Assembly (NCBI RefSeq): GCF_910589235.1
Contig: NC_060972.1
Location: forward strand, 3,073,899 to 3,137,898
Length of the DNA: 64,000 nt
From: Vespa crabro
Lineage: Eukaryota > Arthropoda > Insecta > Hymenoptera > Vespidae
Direction of reading: 5' to 3'
Made by a program: the position numbers and the translations under genes. Under the pieces are notes generated by a model. The model saw nothing but the letters and a program-made list of their open reading frames with translations. It made no database searches and was not told the DNA's origin. Below, piece after piece: positions 36,556-51,157 of the stretch. Within the stretch, counting starts at the first letter, position 1. Every line of letters starts with the position of its first letter.

Positions 36556-38002
36556 AAATGTAAATTTACTTCGATTAGAATTAATAGATTTGTCTTGTAT
36601 TTCGAATAATAGATATTGTATTTTTATTGTAATTCTTTGATTGCAAATTCATGGAATTGCAATTAATGAGTTATTAATTAAACAAAAATCAAAATATCAT
36701 GGACAAATATTTTGTGTGTATATCAAAATCGTTTCCTTTTTTTTTTTTTTCTTGCTTCATAATAATGGGACATAACGTGACACCCCTCGAAATTTTCTAA
36801 TTTTCTATTTTACTATATCTTATATGTACATATTTTTTTTTTTTTTATATGTATTTTTCAAAATCGATAAGAATAATCCAGAATGTTTAACGACGTTGTC
36901 ATCGACGTAAAGTTGAAAATAATTCGATCGATTAATTCTTGGATAAATTTAATTAATTTCGTAAATGTAATTAGATAAATTCGATGAATTAATAAACCTG
37001 TCTGGAAAGGATAGAGACTGGTTGAAAACGAGAATACCCTGTCGGGGGCAATCGAGTGTGAAACGCCTCTTCCATTCTCACTGTTGAAGATTCATTTGAA
37101 ATCATCCTTGAATTACTAATCGCCACAACGTTGAGAATATATATATATCGTGCTTTCACCTAATCTAGAAAATCTAGATGGAATTTAGAGAAATTTGGCA
37201 AATATCCTAATGATTAAACTTTATTTAAGGCATTCAGAGAATTCAGACATCTTCGATTTACGATTTTCAAATTTTTTCGAAATGATTTTCTCGAAATCTT
37301 GCGATTATCAAAAATATCGTTTCACTTTATTTAAATAATATTAGTTTATATTTATACAATAATTCAATTAAGACTTTTTGACTTACTCATTATTGCTTTT
37401 ACGAATAGTTATCTTATTTTATATATATATATATATATATATATTGTGTATAATGAAATTGAAATTGAAATTAAACTTATCTTAAGTTAAAGATAAGTCG
37501 AGTACATGCAAAAGGAGATATACTTTGATGTTTAGAAAATTGTCAAGATATATGACTTTTGAAAGGAAACATCGAATACAAAGATCGTTTATAAAGCAAT
37601 CCTCCATTCTTATTTGTTTCTTCTTTTTCCTAAGAAGAGGAATGATAAGGAGAGACAAAAAGAGAGAAAGAGTAAGAGGGAGAAAAAGAGAGATGGAGAT
37701 TTATCGAGTTACGTGCCTTGAAACGATGAAACTTGGTTCTTTGAGAAATTTGAAATATAGCCCAGGGAAATTCGTGTTATTTATCGAAAGTTTGTGGGCT
37801 CGAATTCCGTCAAGGATAACGTTGCTATAAACTGTCGAGCATATTTTCAAAAAGGAGTACTCTTTGTTGAGTAATCAAAACGGACGCCCACAAAGTTTTA
37901 ACTGGTTGAAGGAACGACAAGTCAAATGATATATTCCAAAGTATATATGTATCACCTAATTGAACATGGCGAAGTGAATAAATTGCTTAGACACGTTCGT
38001 AC

Positions 38003-38006
<4 letters not shown>

Positions 38007-38058
<52 letters not shown>
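38007..38058. repeat. (TA)n microsatellite
   Basis: About 26 uninterrupted TA units. Confidence 0.95.
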
Positions 38059-38062
<4 letters not shown>

Positions 38063-38948
38063 CGAATCAATGAAATATATAATATCAATTTATTCCTTCT
38101 AATTACGAATTCCTATGAATAATTTTCTAGAATTTTCTTGAAATTCTGCCATGAAAAATCAATGAAATTTATTTATGAATTATTTCTATATAAAATAGAG
38201 AATTATTTCTTTGGCGATAAATAATTTATTTTAAATTAAATTAATCATTAGATATGAGTTATTCATAAATAAGTAAATATTGCTTGTTTAAAAAAATTGA
38301 TAAGTATGCTTTAATGATTATCATTTTTTTTTTCTTTTTTTAATTTACCTTTTTTTAACATACCTGTAATGAAAAAAGAATTTCTCGGTATTTTATACGC
38401 ATAATAATAGAATTTAGGATTCAGTGAATATGTTTTTTTTTTTTTCTTTTCGAAAATCAATTAGACGATAATATGTGATAATTTTATTAAAATCTACGAT
38501 TAATCAGACGTTTTATCTTTCACGAATTATTCTGATACGATTTAAGAACGGAAATAATTCAATGAAGAGAGACACATTTTTTTTTATTTTTGTAACTTGA
38601 TTATTCATGTAGAATTTCAGATAGTTATTTAGAATGAATCTTTATTTATCATCGTATAATTACGAATTTATTTACGAATTGAAATATCGAGCGATTTAGA
38701 AAATATTCGTACTGTAAGAAATCTCGCATTGCTCGTATATCCTGAAATTTTTTAATCATCATATTCGAAATCGTTATGAGTAATGAAATGTATAGAATTT
38801 AATTCGATCGAATTTCAAATTTGTTTTTCATCGTATAAAATACCTCGAATACACGTAGCAAGAGAAGAAATATTATAATACAAAGCTTGTCAAATCATGT
38901 TCAGATTGTATATCTGAGCAAACATTTTGAAATAGGACTTCTGAGAGA

Positions 38949-38986
<38 letters not shown>

Positions 38987-39529
38987 AACCATATTGAAGA
39001 GATCTTCACTAGCTTTCCTAGATATATTATACATAGGTATAATAATGAAATTTAATGGCGTCAACATCTCCCATCGATATGAAGGGTTATCAGAATCGAA
39101 TAGTAACATATCAAGGTTTATTGCGTTATTGATATTCAATCCGATTAATTCCATCAAATTTCAAGCATCTTCATTTTGCCCTTTCAACAGTCAAACTGAA
39201 ATGATACAAAGTATTACGATTTAAATTTTATAAAGAATTAATTAAATTAGAATAAAATATATTATTAATTAAATATATCATTTCTATAATTATTTAACAT
39301 TTATTAGTTTAATTCAATATTAATGTACTTTTTATGTGTTAATTATAACAAATTTTAATTAAGGTATGACTTTTCATCTTTTCAAAAAATACCATTTTGA
39401 AAATGATTTGATTTAATATATCATCGCTCTAATTACATCTTGTTATTTATAGATAGTAATCCGTTGGTTCGTCATCAATTTAACGGCGAACATTTAGAAA
39501 CGACACTTTAATCTTATCGTAAATTCCGT

Positions 39530-39725
39530 TTCTCGCGATGGGAAACGTAGACGTGAGAGAAACGCCAGTCGCTGATCGATAATACGTACGAGCTGCTTAT
39601 TCCTGTAACATAATTTGTGGACGAATCACGCGTAATTTTAATTACTTGGTATGGTAATGGCTATGCATATATGGCGGTTATCAACCACCAAACCTGACAA
39701 GCATTATCGATTGCAAGTAACAATG
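39530..39725. promoter_or_regulatory. Possible conserved non-coding element
   Basis: A low-repeat, GC-richer block about 3 kb upstream of the distal first exon. It includes CACGCGTAATTTTAATTAC, a pair of homeodomain-core TAATT/AATTA motifs, and ATGCATAT-like sequence. No frame crosses it. Assigned by composition and motif appearance only. Confidence 0.2.
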
Positions 39726-40954
39726 TTATGGAAAATGAATTTCACCGAGTGTCTTTTCAAATGAGAGATCATTTAATTGCAATTTATTACTCTTTCAAAC
39801 GATGAGCAGAAATTGACATGTTTTAATACTACATATTCTAAGTAAATAAGAGATGTACCAAATTTATAACGTAATTTCTAATATATATATATATATATAT
39901 TATTCTAATTTTTGATTGTGAATGTGAATTGTGAATTGCAAAGTTTTGACTGTTTGCTATCATTACTAGTATAGATGATATACGTTTCAACATGAAACTT
40001 TTTGTGATTAATTAATTGATGAACATAATTAATTACCTCAATCTAGAAACTTTGTCGTGTTATTATGAAAACAAAAATTATTTAAAAAGGAAAAAAAGAA
40101 ATAATAAATCTTGAATTACTTTCTTTTAATAATTATTTAAACGATATATAATGTATACAGAGTGTTTCACACTATACGACTTGTATTTTATATTTTTATT
40201 GAAATATTTGGACGTGTAATAATTGTCAATAAAAATTATATATTATAAGAAATGGAAATGAAGTGGACGAATTTTTTATTTCATTTTAATACGTATTAAG
40301 GATAAATTCGTTTGCTTCGAAGGGATCTCGAATTTCATTTCCCTGAGAAAACTTTCATGGAAGTTATCTTCTTTCGTGCATAGGAAAAAATCCGTAAATT
40401 CAACATGATTTGCGTGAGAACACGGTGGATGAAAAGAAAGAGAAAGAGGGGGGAGGGAGGAGAGAGAGAGAGAGAGAGAGAGGAATCTGCTATGGATTAT
40501 ATTCGATATGGTAGAGAAGCTTGGAACTTGTAAGTTTTTTGCACATGTTCACCATGGATGAGTGATGAATGATGAATTATACGGAAAACTTTCTTTTCAC
40601 GGTTGCTTTATTTCATACTGTATTACTTAATAGTACTTCGTTGATATCATCTTTTATAATACGAAGTTTTATTAGTCGACGAAGATGTAATTTAGTATCA
40701 GGAAAAATTTTATATATTCTGAAATTCTTTTGTTTGTTAAAAGTTTGCTTGTACTTAAAATATTTGGCGATGCGTAAAATTATTTTTGCACGTGCGAAAT
40801 TCTGTTCAAAACATTTTACAAAATATCCTTTCTTTTTTCTTTTTATTATTATTATTATTATTTTCATTTTTTTTTTTATCTTTGTTTTTCATCCGTTTAA
40901 TAAATATAAAGCTGGCGGTAATATCACTTTATTTGTATTTAAAAATTTTTAATT

Positions 40955-41005
40955 TTATTATTATCATTATTATCATTATTATCATTATTATCATTATTAT
41001 CATTA
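40955..41005. repeat. 9-bp tandem repeat
   Basis: The unit TTATTATCA is repeated about five times. Nearby is an ATT array at 40842-40863. Confidence 0.9.
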
Positions 41006-43542
41006 ATTTAGGTAAAATTTATAACAATTTTTGATCGAGGTTTACGGTAGAATTAATAATTTTTTTTTTTTAACGATTCAATTTAATTGAATGTAATTTG
41101 TTTTTCATACTGAAATTATAATATAAGATATAGCTTATCGAATTGTTTTCATATTTTTGATTTAGTCCTTATTCCCAAACATATAATTATCAAATTATGC
41201 AAACGTATATTATATTACTCATGGATAATAAGGAATAGTAACTAAGGAATAATGTAATATAATTTAACGAGTATGCGAGTTACTTTGTTCTTTCCCATCG
41301 AGACTAAGAGAACCCTTGGGCCCTTTCAGTTCTATTTCCATTCTTTCGTCTATCCTTTCTATTCCATGCTAGCACATTGAATCATTTCAAACGATACGTA
41401 GAGAGTAGAATTGCTTATTTCAAAGTACTGTAGGTAGATCGTATACCTTGAAAGAGAATCTTTTATGTAAAATTATTCATAATATTTTCTAAGATTAAAG
41501 TATTCTCGCTATGTTCATCGATATTACTATATGCTCTACTTTATATTTCTTTCTTTTAGATTTTTTTTTTTTATAGAAATATAAATTATTAAGATCATAA
41601 TGTAAATTATAAGGATATAAATTATTATTAAATTAGTTTTATATCTTTGTTTATCATTATCGAGTCTAATCTTAATATTAAAGATATGTATATATATATA
41701 TATGTAAAAGTTATCTCTTAATATTAAAAAATATTAATATTTTATTATTAAGATTAGAATGTTAAAATATTAATTAAAAAAAAAAAAAAAAAAAATAGCG
41801 TTTGTATTTAAATAGTCAAAACATTTATTAGAGATTATAATATTTTAAATATTAAGATTAGATTAATTATATATAGGTGATTTAATATAATTATTAAAGT
41901 TAGGAAATATATAGTTACTGAGTAAAATTTGAAATTGAAATAAATGATCATTTAACAAGCAAACTGATCGATTTCTTTTTCCTATCGGTTCTCAATCTTT
42001 TTTCATCACTTTACCAAAAGCTGAAGGAATTCTTATCAGAGGAAACGAAAAAGGAACGTTCAAGAAGTTCGCAAATATACGGTCTATGAGACTTAGCAAT
42101 GAGATTTTTACTGAAAGAAACGAAATAAGGAAGCAAGATTACATTCACGATCGGATGGCTAAAGTTTAAGTTTGATTAACGATTCGAACGTGTCCCGAGA
42201 GATAATTCTTTTTTCGTTGCTTAATTGGATCTAAAAAGTAAAAGAAAGAAAGAAAGAAAGAAAAAAAAGAATTAAAAAGAGAATACATATATATACACAT
42301 ATACTTTTGAAACAATTCGTTCTTTAATATTTTTCCTTTTTTTTTTTTCTTTTTTTTAACACGTTATTTTATTTTAAAATTTCTTTTTTAAAAAATTATT
42401 TTATTTATAATTTACGATCGAACGTTTCACTGATTTAATTGCTTTTCTTTTTATTCGTGATCTGCATACAAACTATCTGTAATTGTTACACGATTTTATT
42501 ATGTTATTTTAAAATTTCAATGATTCGTTGAAATATTTAACAAATATTGAACGATGGATACGAATATAAAAAGAGCACAAGAAAAAAAGAAATAAATAAA
42601 AAAACGAAATAATTCTATCTTATAATATCGAATTAAAAGATTGTTAAGAGGAATCCTAAAAATTATTCTATAGCTTGTAAATTTCATTATTATTAAGGAT
42701 TGATCAATTATTAACATTATTATGAAATAATTGTGCAATAATTTATACACCGTGTCTTTACGAAGAATTACGTTTTTTCATTTAAAAAAATTTTACTATT
42801 ATAAAAATCTATACGTATGTATGAATTTTGAAGAAAGAAACAATATAGTTTCATTATTAAATTCGTCTTTTTAATAAATGAATTCGATTGTTTATACGTT
42901 TGTATAGATAATACAGAAGATTTATATTAAAAAAAAAAAAAATAAAAAAAACGATCGTATCATTCTAAGATTTGCATTTTTATTAAATTAAATACATTTG
43001 TTTATACGTTCTCGTTAACATGATGAATGTTATTGGTTTAAATCTCGAAACGTGGACGTAAACGTGCTTAAATTATCCTACGCATGACTTAGAATTAGAT
43101 CAGTCGATATCAGAGAAACAGTGAAGATATAGTAGTCAATTTCAAGTTCATCTATGATACTGACAGAGTAATTAAAGTGTGAAATTAGGCGATCCTAATT
43201 CACAATGGGTGAAACATTTCCAATCAAGAACGTGCAATCAATATTTCAAGAAGAATTACGTCGATCTCTCGTATATATCGAATCACGTGTTCTTTTTTCA
43301 CATTTTTCTCGGGGAAACTTTCAACGAATAAAACGATTCGATAGGGACGTGAGATGGATAAAGAGAAGGGCTAGACATTCTGGATACTCTCATGCCCTTT
43401 GGCGAGAACACAAAAGTCAGGATTTTCAAGGTATTATTTCAAACGACTCATTGTTTCTAGATATTAGATTGAGTTATTTCATATTTATATATTACGTTCA
43501 AAAATTTGTAATGCTCTTTCTTTTCTTTTCTCTTTTTTTTTG

Positions 43543-43573
<31 letters not shown>

Positions 43574-44963
43574 GATTAGTCATGCATATTTATTGATAAA
43601 ATTTATATATACATTACAATAGTCTCATTTTTAAATCATAAACTAGTACTTATTTTCACGATCGATCCAATTCCTATCGTTTATTTATTTTTACGATACA
43701 ATAACAATGATTTACGATAAATCAATAATAGGTCGAATAAAATATTTCACAAAGGAATAATTCGAAGAGAGATCATTTGTATTCGAATCTATTGTTTCAA
43801 CTTTTCATATTCGTCGCAATGCACAGAATGATCTTTCTTTATGAGTGATACCATAGAGATACATAACGTGTATTATTTACGCGTGGGAAATTTGTGCCAC
43901 GTAGAAGAATGGAAAATAAATCAAAAGAAAAAGAAAAAAAAAAGAAAAAAGAAAACAGGAAAAAAGAAGAAAAAAAAAAACAAAGAAATAAAGAAAGAAA
44001 AGAGAAAAGAGGATTCTCGTTATTACGCGAAATTTACGAGAAGTATTGTATTAGATATATTTTCTTTATAGGTCGTTGTGCGTATATTGATAATAGTTAG
44101 AAAAATCGAAAGCTTAACAATGGTATTTTTTAATTGCGCAGTTTATGTTACCCCGGCTTACGGTTTATAATGAAAGAGATCATTTCAACGTGTTTGCTCG
44201 TTATTCGGACGCCTATATTTCCCCTTTTTTGCTTTTTATAGAACGATCCTGGATATTCGGACGAAAACGCTAGACTTAATTACGTACTGTCGTAATCTAC
44301 AGTAATGTTCATTAACGTTTTTGTTACGATAAGATAGGTCAAATGGGTAAATACACTTTTGAACTTTTTCATACTCTTCTTCTATTCGTTAATTTAATCC
44401 ATTGCAATTCACGTTATTTTTCTGTTTTTTTTTTTGTTTTGTTTTTCTTTTTCTTTTTCTTTTTTTTTGTAATCTCTTCGACGTTCCTTTTATCCGTGTG
44501 TATTAATATTTTCAGTTTTTTACTTTTTTTTTTTTTTTACTTTTTATTTACTATTTATTTACTATTTATTTACTTTTTTTTTCCTCAAACTTTTCTCCCT
44601 ATTATTCGTCGTATTATTAAATATTTCAATCCATTGTACATTATATTTTATATTATATCCATTCAGATAATTTCGATTGATTAGTTGAAAATATGATTTG
44701 TTAATGAAAGAAAAGAAAAGAAAAAAAAAAAGGAAAGGAATAGACAAAGAAAGGATAATGCATTACATTTTTGGTAGAAAATAATTTTATATCTAATTTC
44801 TTAAGAAATAAATATACTTTGAAGTCCCTTCGTTATATTACGTGCCTAGAATGAGTTAAACTATGATAATCTCATGGAATTTAAAGCATTCCTGTATGCA
44901 TGTAGAAGCGTTTTAAGTTGAGTAAAACGCACGGTACTTTCACTTCTCATTTTTCTTTTTTCA

Positions 44964-44997
<34 letters not shown>

Positions 44998-47431
44998 TGA
45001 ATTTTATAAAAATGCGAAAAAATGCACAATCACAAAGTCGAAGAAAATGTCAGGTAGGCGTATGTTTGTAATTTATACATCAGATATTCGAGCTTTCACA
45101 TTTTAACATTTAATTTTCCGCAGCAACGCGCACAAGTTTAAGCTTTTCCGTCGTTTTAGGCATGCATTTCAAATGCATCTCCTACATCCTACTTAAATTT
45201 TTTCTATATATATTAAAATCTCTATATGCTATGCTACTTATACGATTGAATGGAGATTGAATTTTCAATGTGTTAAGTGAATACTTTCAAATAATCTCTC
45301 TCTTTCTCTCTTTCTCTCTCTCTCTTTCCTTTAGAACTTTTTTCAAGGAATAAAAACCAATTTAATAGAAAATTTTTTATCTTCATTTCTTTTTCTTTTT
45401 CTTTTTTATGAAAAATTTTGGAAGATGAAGTGTTCTGTCAAAGATTCTCGCTCGTTTTGAATATGTAATATTTGAGAACAAGTCAGTCCGTTGGGGCGTT
45501 TAATGGGTAGGATGGGGGATACTTGAGTAAAGGTCTATTAGACTTATCTTGAGTATTCAAGATGGTCTCAAGGGTAGAAGTAATCCTTTTGTGTCTTGAA
45601 TAGCATCCTAAGTTCTATTCAGTGTTTTGAATACTAATCATTCAGAAATTATACCATTCTCTTGTACTATATATATACATATGTATATATATATATATAT
45701 ATATTTATTTTTCCTCTTAAAGATTCTAAATACGTAAATACGTTTCTACTTAAGTCTTTTAAATTGTTTAAAAAAGGCTAAAGATCTTTCAGAGTAAATA
45801 TATTTTAATGATAATATAATGTACATTATCGAATTTTATTTTTATAAATCAACATAATTTCAAATGTATATTAATGAAATTTTGTCATAATTAAACGATC
45901 ATAATCTATACATAAAGAAAAAAAAAAAAATGGATTAACCATCTATTTATTTTAAATCGTGTGAAAAATCGAGATTGCCTATGCATGAAAATTATAAAAT
46001 GTTTTTTCTTGTCTATGTAATCCTAATACGAAATTAAATTACAAGGAAACTTGAGAAGCAGATTACTAAATGCGATCATCGACGCTCGTTCACAGCTGCT
46101 TTCGACAACAGTTCGAGATTATTTACGGCTTGAACGAAATCGTATTACACGCATCTGTGCACAGAGAGTAAACGATCAAGAACGGCCATGTCGTGGTATC
46201 GAATGATCAAAAAACAATTCGCTCTCTCTCTCTCTCTCTCTCTCTCTTTCACTCTTTACATATCTATTTACGTATCTTGATCCTTTTATATTTTAAATCC
46301 TTTTGTCTTGAAAGATAAACTTCAAAAGGATGAATAAGTCTTTTTTACTTTACATCGGACAAAGAAAAGTTTTTATCGGCCAGTCTATCGATTTGATTAT
46401 AAATCACTCCTTTTTTTTTTTTTTTTTCTATACTTGTCTTATAGATAATAATCATGAAATTTGCACAATTATGAAAAAATAATAATAACTTATTAAAATT
46501 ATTTATTATTTATTTGTAATTATTATTATTATTATTATTATAGATATTATTATATTGAGTTTGTTGTATGCGATCGTTTCATTTTTAATAAAAAAAAAAA
46601 AAACAAAAAAAAATGTATCAGTATTATTTGATAGGATCATATCAATGAATTTCAATAATTCATAGATCTTTCGTCTTGACTTTTCCATTTTGATCGTATG
46701 AGATCGACTCTAAATAGATCAATCAGGCAATTATGTTTTACGGTTTGTTTGGAAAAATCCATAGCTTCCAATAAAAATATGTGAGTTGTGATAAAGTCCA
46801 AAGTTTTCAGACAAATCGTCGTCGAATTCTGGTTTATCATTCCGTCTTTCGTCTTTTCTACGTTCGACTTCGATCGTGATAAAATAAAAACTAGCGATGC
46901 ACGATATTCTTGAGAACGAATCGGACTTTATGCGAATAGAGATGATCACGTACGATATGCGGCATTCGAGAGAATAATAAAGGAATCTTTCGGTTCCTAC
47001 CATAAGTGAGAAGAAAGATAAAAGTGATGTATAGAAAAATGTCGCGAATCGCGTTCTGCTGACGTCAAATGAAACGTCAAACGTTAGATATTTTTATTGC
47101 TATCTTGAATAGAAATTTAATGTACGATGAAACGAAACGTTGTTAGTCACTATTTCTAGAAAAATGGCTTCGGCTATTTTTTTTTAAATCAACTTTTATT
47201 TTTCTTTCTTTTTTTTTTTTATGATTCAATGCAGAGTACTCTGGATTTTTTTTTTTTTTTAAATAGATATGGTAGTATACAGTAACGAGTATAATATTAA
47301 AATTGAAAATATTCTTATTGTTATAATATAGATATAAATTTTCCAATTCAAATGTATTTCGTGAAACTTAATGGCAGAGAAAAAAATTAAATATCTTGAC
47401 TGATCTAAATATAGATGTAGAATATTATATC

Positions 47432-47433
<2 letters not shown>

Positions 47434-47499
<66 letters not shown>
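47434..47499. repeat. (TA)n microsatellite, longest in window
   Basis: About 33 uninterrupted TA units, able to extrude as a cruciform. Confidence 0.95.
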
Positions 47500-47503
<4 letters not shown>

Positions 47504-47805
47504 TTCAATTTCTGCGAATAGATCGTATTATCAAGGAGGTTACAAAGACCAAAGAGAACGAGCAAAAACATGGACGGAAATCTTTGAACAAGAGACTCCT
47601 TCTCGAGAAATGGGGTCTTGAAATCATCAATCTTCTATGTCGGTGACTCCTCTTTCCGGAGCAACGTGCGCTTGTATGGAAATGTATACGAAGGACACGC
47701 CTAGTGATATGCATTGCGATTCAGGGCTTACGATCCGTGTGCTCTGCATATGGTTACGGGTGTTCTGTTTTCATCTATATCTCTGTCTCTTTCTCTCTAT
47801 CTATT

Positions 47806-47862
<57 letters not shown>
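47806..47862. repeat. (CTGT)n and (CT)n microsatellite
   Basis: Four CTGT units running into about 20 CT units. Confidence 0.95.
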
Positions 47863-47866
<4 letters not shown>

Positions 47867-48924
47867 GTTAAATGTAATTGCAGAACTACAATCGCAAACG
47901 TATTCTATGTTATCTATAATCTTTCCTTAATCCATTGACTGAGATGTATTCTCAAGCATTTCATTTAGAAATGTTTATATCTCGTTATATGCATTTATAC
48001 TGATTAGAATTAGAATTTTTGTATCCCCTTTATTGTAGCCTCCTATGTGAATTTAAAGTCGATTTTCAAAGGGTTTTGATTTTAGATATAATTTTTTTTT
48101 TCAGAAAGAAGAATTAAAAACAAATGAAAAATTATTCGTCAATAATAACATGAATCGTTCCTTTTCCCTTTTTCTTTTCTTTTTTTTCTTTATTTTTCTT
48201 TTTTTTCTTTTTTTCAAGAGTTTCTTTATTTTCTCAACTACTTGTAATAGAAAATGAAGAATTTCAAATTAAAAGCTCAAATAAACTTAATCGTATTTAT
48301 TGAAAAAGTTGAAATCACATTTAAAAATTGAAATGATTATTCCTTTAAGGTGTTCATTATATTTCGTAATTAATAATCTTTTGATTAAATGATTATGCTT
48401 TTAATTAATTATATCGAATGAAAATTTTTACGCGTTTGTTATTTAAATTCTCTGATAGATAGTATCTATAAAATATAAATTAATAAGGAAGACGATGACA
48501 TGTCATATTTCAATTATACAGAGACGACAAACTTTTCGTTGTGTTCCAAGTTTGCAATCGGGAACTCTCGAAAATATGCATCCCGATGTAGGGGAATTAT
48601 CCAACAATAATTTATACGCGTAATACAAAGGACAGAGGAAGAAAATTTTATCTATTGTCCTCGAAGAAAATTTGGAAAGTCACGTACGACAAAGATTAAT
48701 TTCTCTTTTTTAATTGTTTATTATATTAAATCGACGATCGCGTCGTACGATAAATAAAAAGATGAAGAAAAATGATTTATGCAGTCGATAATGTAGAAAG
48801 GAAACTTATTTCATCATATTGATTAGCTTATCGACGAATCAGTTTGATTATGATTAATTTAAAAAGTACAATTTTCTTGATGACGATTTTTTAATTTTTT
48901 CTTTTTCTTTTCTTTTCTTTTTTT

Positions 48925-48950
48925 GGAGGGGGGAGGGGGGGGGGGGGGGG
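48925..48950 (+). repeat. Poly-G tract, G-quadruplex-capable
   Basis: A 26-base purine run of almost pure G (two G, A, six G, A, then seventeen G at the end by my reading). It is exceptional in DNA this AT-rich. It follows a T-rich run, and length may be uncertain in an assembly. Confidence 0.85.
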
Positions 48951-51109
48951 TAAATTAAGATAGCACATATAAGAATATTATTTGAAAAAAGATTTTTCTT
49001 TACCGACAACGTACCTACAACAAAATACCCTCGTTTGCATCGATTTTGCCGTCACTTTTAAAATTACATCGATAATTTATCCGAGGAAAGTTCTTCTCGA
49101 GGTTATTGTAAAAAAGATTATATGATCGCCTTGACCGGGAAAGGTTACTGTGTAATTTATTTTCTTTCGATCAAAATGTTCGGTCACTTTCTCGAATGAA
49201 TTTTTCTGCCAGCTCAGCTGTCACTTTCATGGACACCTTATATCACTAATCGTATTGAAGTGCAAAGTTTATATAAAATATGAGCGATCAAGAAGAAAAG
49301 AGGGAAAGACTTTTGTAATATGGTTTCTTCCACGGAACAGTGTTACAAGTAGGATATGTATGTATGTAGGCATCAATATCAAAGACGTTATTCCTAATCG
49401 CGTTCGCTCATGGCACGTCACTTTAACACACTACGCAAATTACACGAACCACTGCCTTTGTTCTTACTAACGCAAGCAATTTGTATTTTCCCCTAAGTTA
49501 CGACGGCCCGTTAAACGAAGCGTTCTGATCGTGTAAAATATCCTTCACAGCAAAATCGCTCGGATGGAAACTTAGAACAAGTTTTACCGGTCTTATCAAT
49601 TCAGGATTTAATTATCACAAATACTTAACATTTTCTCGACATGTTAAATGGATTTTTTACTAAAACGATTCACAAAACTTTTTCGAATAATGTCCATTTT
49701 AATTAATTTATTTTTTTTTCCTCATTGAATTTTCTACGATTACAGATATTATTTCTATTTGTACTTTCATTGTTACATACTATTTTTACATGTCCTACTT
49801 TTCTTCTTCTTCTTCTTCTTCTTCTTCTTTTTCTTTCATTTTTTGTTTTTCTTTCTTTTTAACATCAAAGTTATATCAAGGCGTATTGCATAAGTAGTAT
49901 AGGCATAAGTTCTTCGTTTTCTTTTCGTACTAGATAATAAATGACTCCGAGAAATTTATTCAAAGGAGAAAAGTTAAACGAAACACATTCTAGGACCAAA
50001 AGAGAAATATCAAAACGTTAAGAGGCACCTAACGACTATGTGGTAGTATCATTCTCTCGTCCTTGGAAACTCTTTCGCGATATGAGAAACGCACGAGAAA
50101 AATTTCCTATCCGGGAAAGCGAGAAAAAGATTACATCTACGACGAAAGAAATTCACGAAAGGGACGAGATGACGAAGTCTAAGGATATATTTTACTTTCT
50201 CTCCTTTCTTTTCTTTTTCTTATTCTTATTCTTCCTTTTCTTCTTCTTCTTCTTCTTCTTCTTCTTTCCTCACATACCACCCCTCCTTTTACTACTTATA
50301 TCATTCTCTTTTTTCTACTTCGGCGATCTAGCCGTGTCATACTTTTTCATTTCAACTTTCGAAGTAGTACAAGTGCCTGATTTAGGTGACACGAAAGTAG
50401 CACGAATCTACGACTTGAATTTCTTAACGGTAGGTTTTATTTTATCTCTTTTTTTTTCCCCCTTAGTCTTTTTTTCTCCTTCTCCTTCTTCTTCCCCCCC
50501 CCTTTTTTTTTCTTCCTTATAAATCACGCATAGATTGTTTTTCATTTAATCATATATGACATGAAAAATGTACGACAATTTGTCTTCCTGATATTTCTTG
50601 AGGTATAATCCGACCGTTGTAGATACAACTTCAAATTCCCTAGCTAGCATGGATCTCCGCAAAGGACAATTTATTTCTCGTAATTTTCTGAAGGATAAAC
50701 AGAGAGTGTGTATGTGTGTATGTGTAAGAGAGAAAGAGAGAAAGAGAGAGAGATAAAGGAACAATATATTGTTCTCTATTTACACAAGTACCGAAAAATC
50801 CGTAAGAATGTTTTATTCTTGACAATAAATCCTTTTCTTTATATACAACTATTATTTCCAGTTTATATGCAAGTTATAATCAAATTGTGTGGAGAATTTA
50901 ATTGAGCCGACGAAATATCGATAATTTGTAATATCACTGAGATATTTGTCGAGAATTCATATGAATTTATTTGTCTTCAAAATTATCCAAAAAGAAAAGA
51001 AGGAAAATCTTTCAAATTAAAAGAATATTATTCCATATCAAATTTCTTTTTTTTTTCTGTATCTTTCCTCGTAATTTTAGATACTTTTATTATTTATATC
51101 AAGCTGTTA

Positions 51110-51157
<48 letters not shown>

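Larger units (their letters stand above)
36556..43000. other. 5' flank or 5' intron of receptor gene, no gene recognised
   Basis: Upstream of the distal first exon. Contains (TA)n at 37421-37444, 38007-38058 and 38954-38983, a GA tract at 40465-40481, ATT and TTATTATCA arrays (40842-41005) and an A run (41777-41796). A GC-richer, homeodomain-like block lies at 39530-39725. Open frames are short or low-complexity. Confidence 0.5.
43001..48924. other. Upstream DNA, no gene recognised with confidence
   Basis: Contains long T runs (43536-43571, 44968-44991), A/G-rich 43920-44010, an 11-bp tandem repeat (44543-44571), (CT)n (46222-46249), an ATT array (46519-46540), (TA)n (47434-47499), CTGT/CT (47806-47862) and T-rich 48163-48215. 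A 75-codon plus-strand frame at 43205-43431, ending at a donor-like CAAG|GTATT, is the only one that is not low-complexity in part, but it matches no family I know. Confidence 0.45.

Noticed and set aside
37797..37820. tRNA B-box-like GGCTCGAATTCC
   Set aside because: No A box or cloverleaf arms could be built around it.
46731..47003. 90-codon minus-strand frame
   Set aside because: No recognisable domain, AT-rich composition like the background, and no convincing splice sites.
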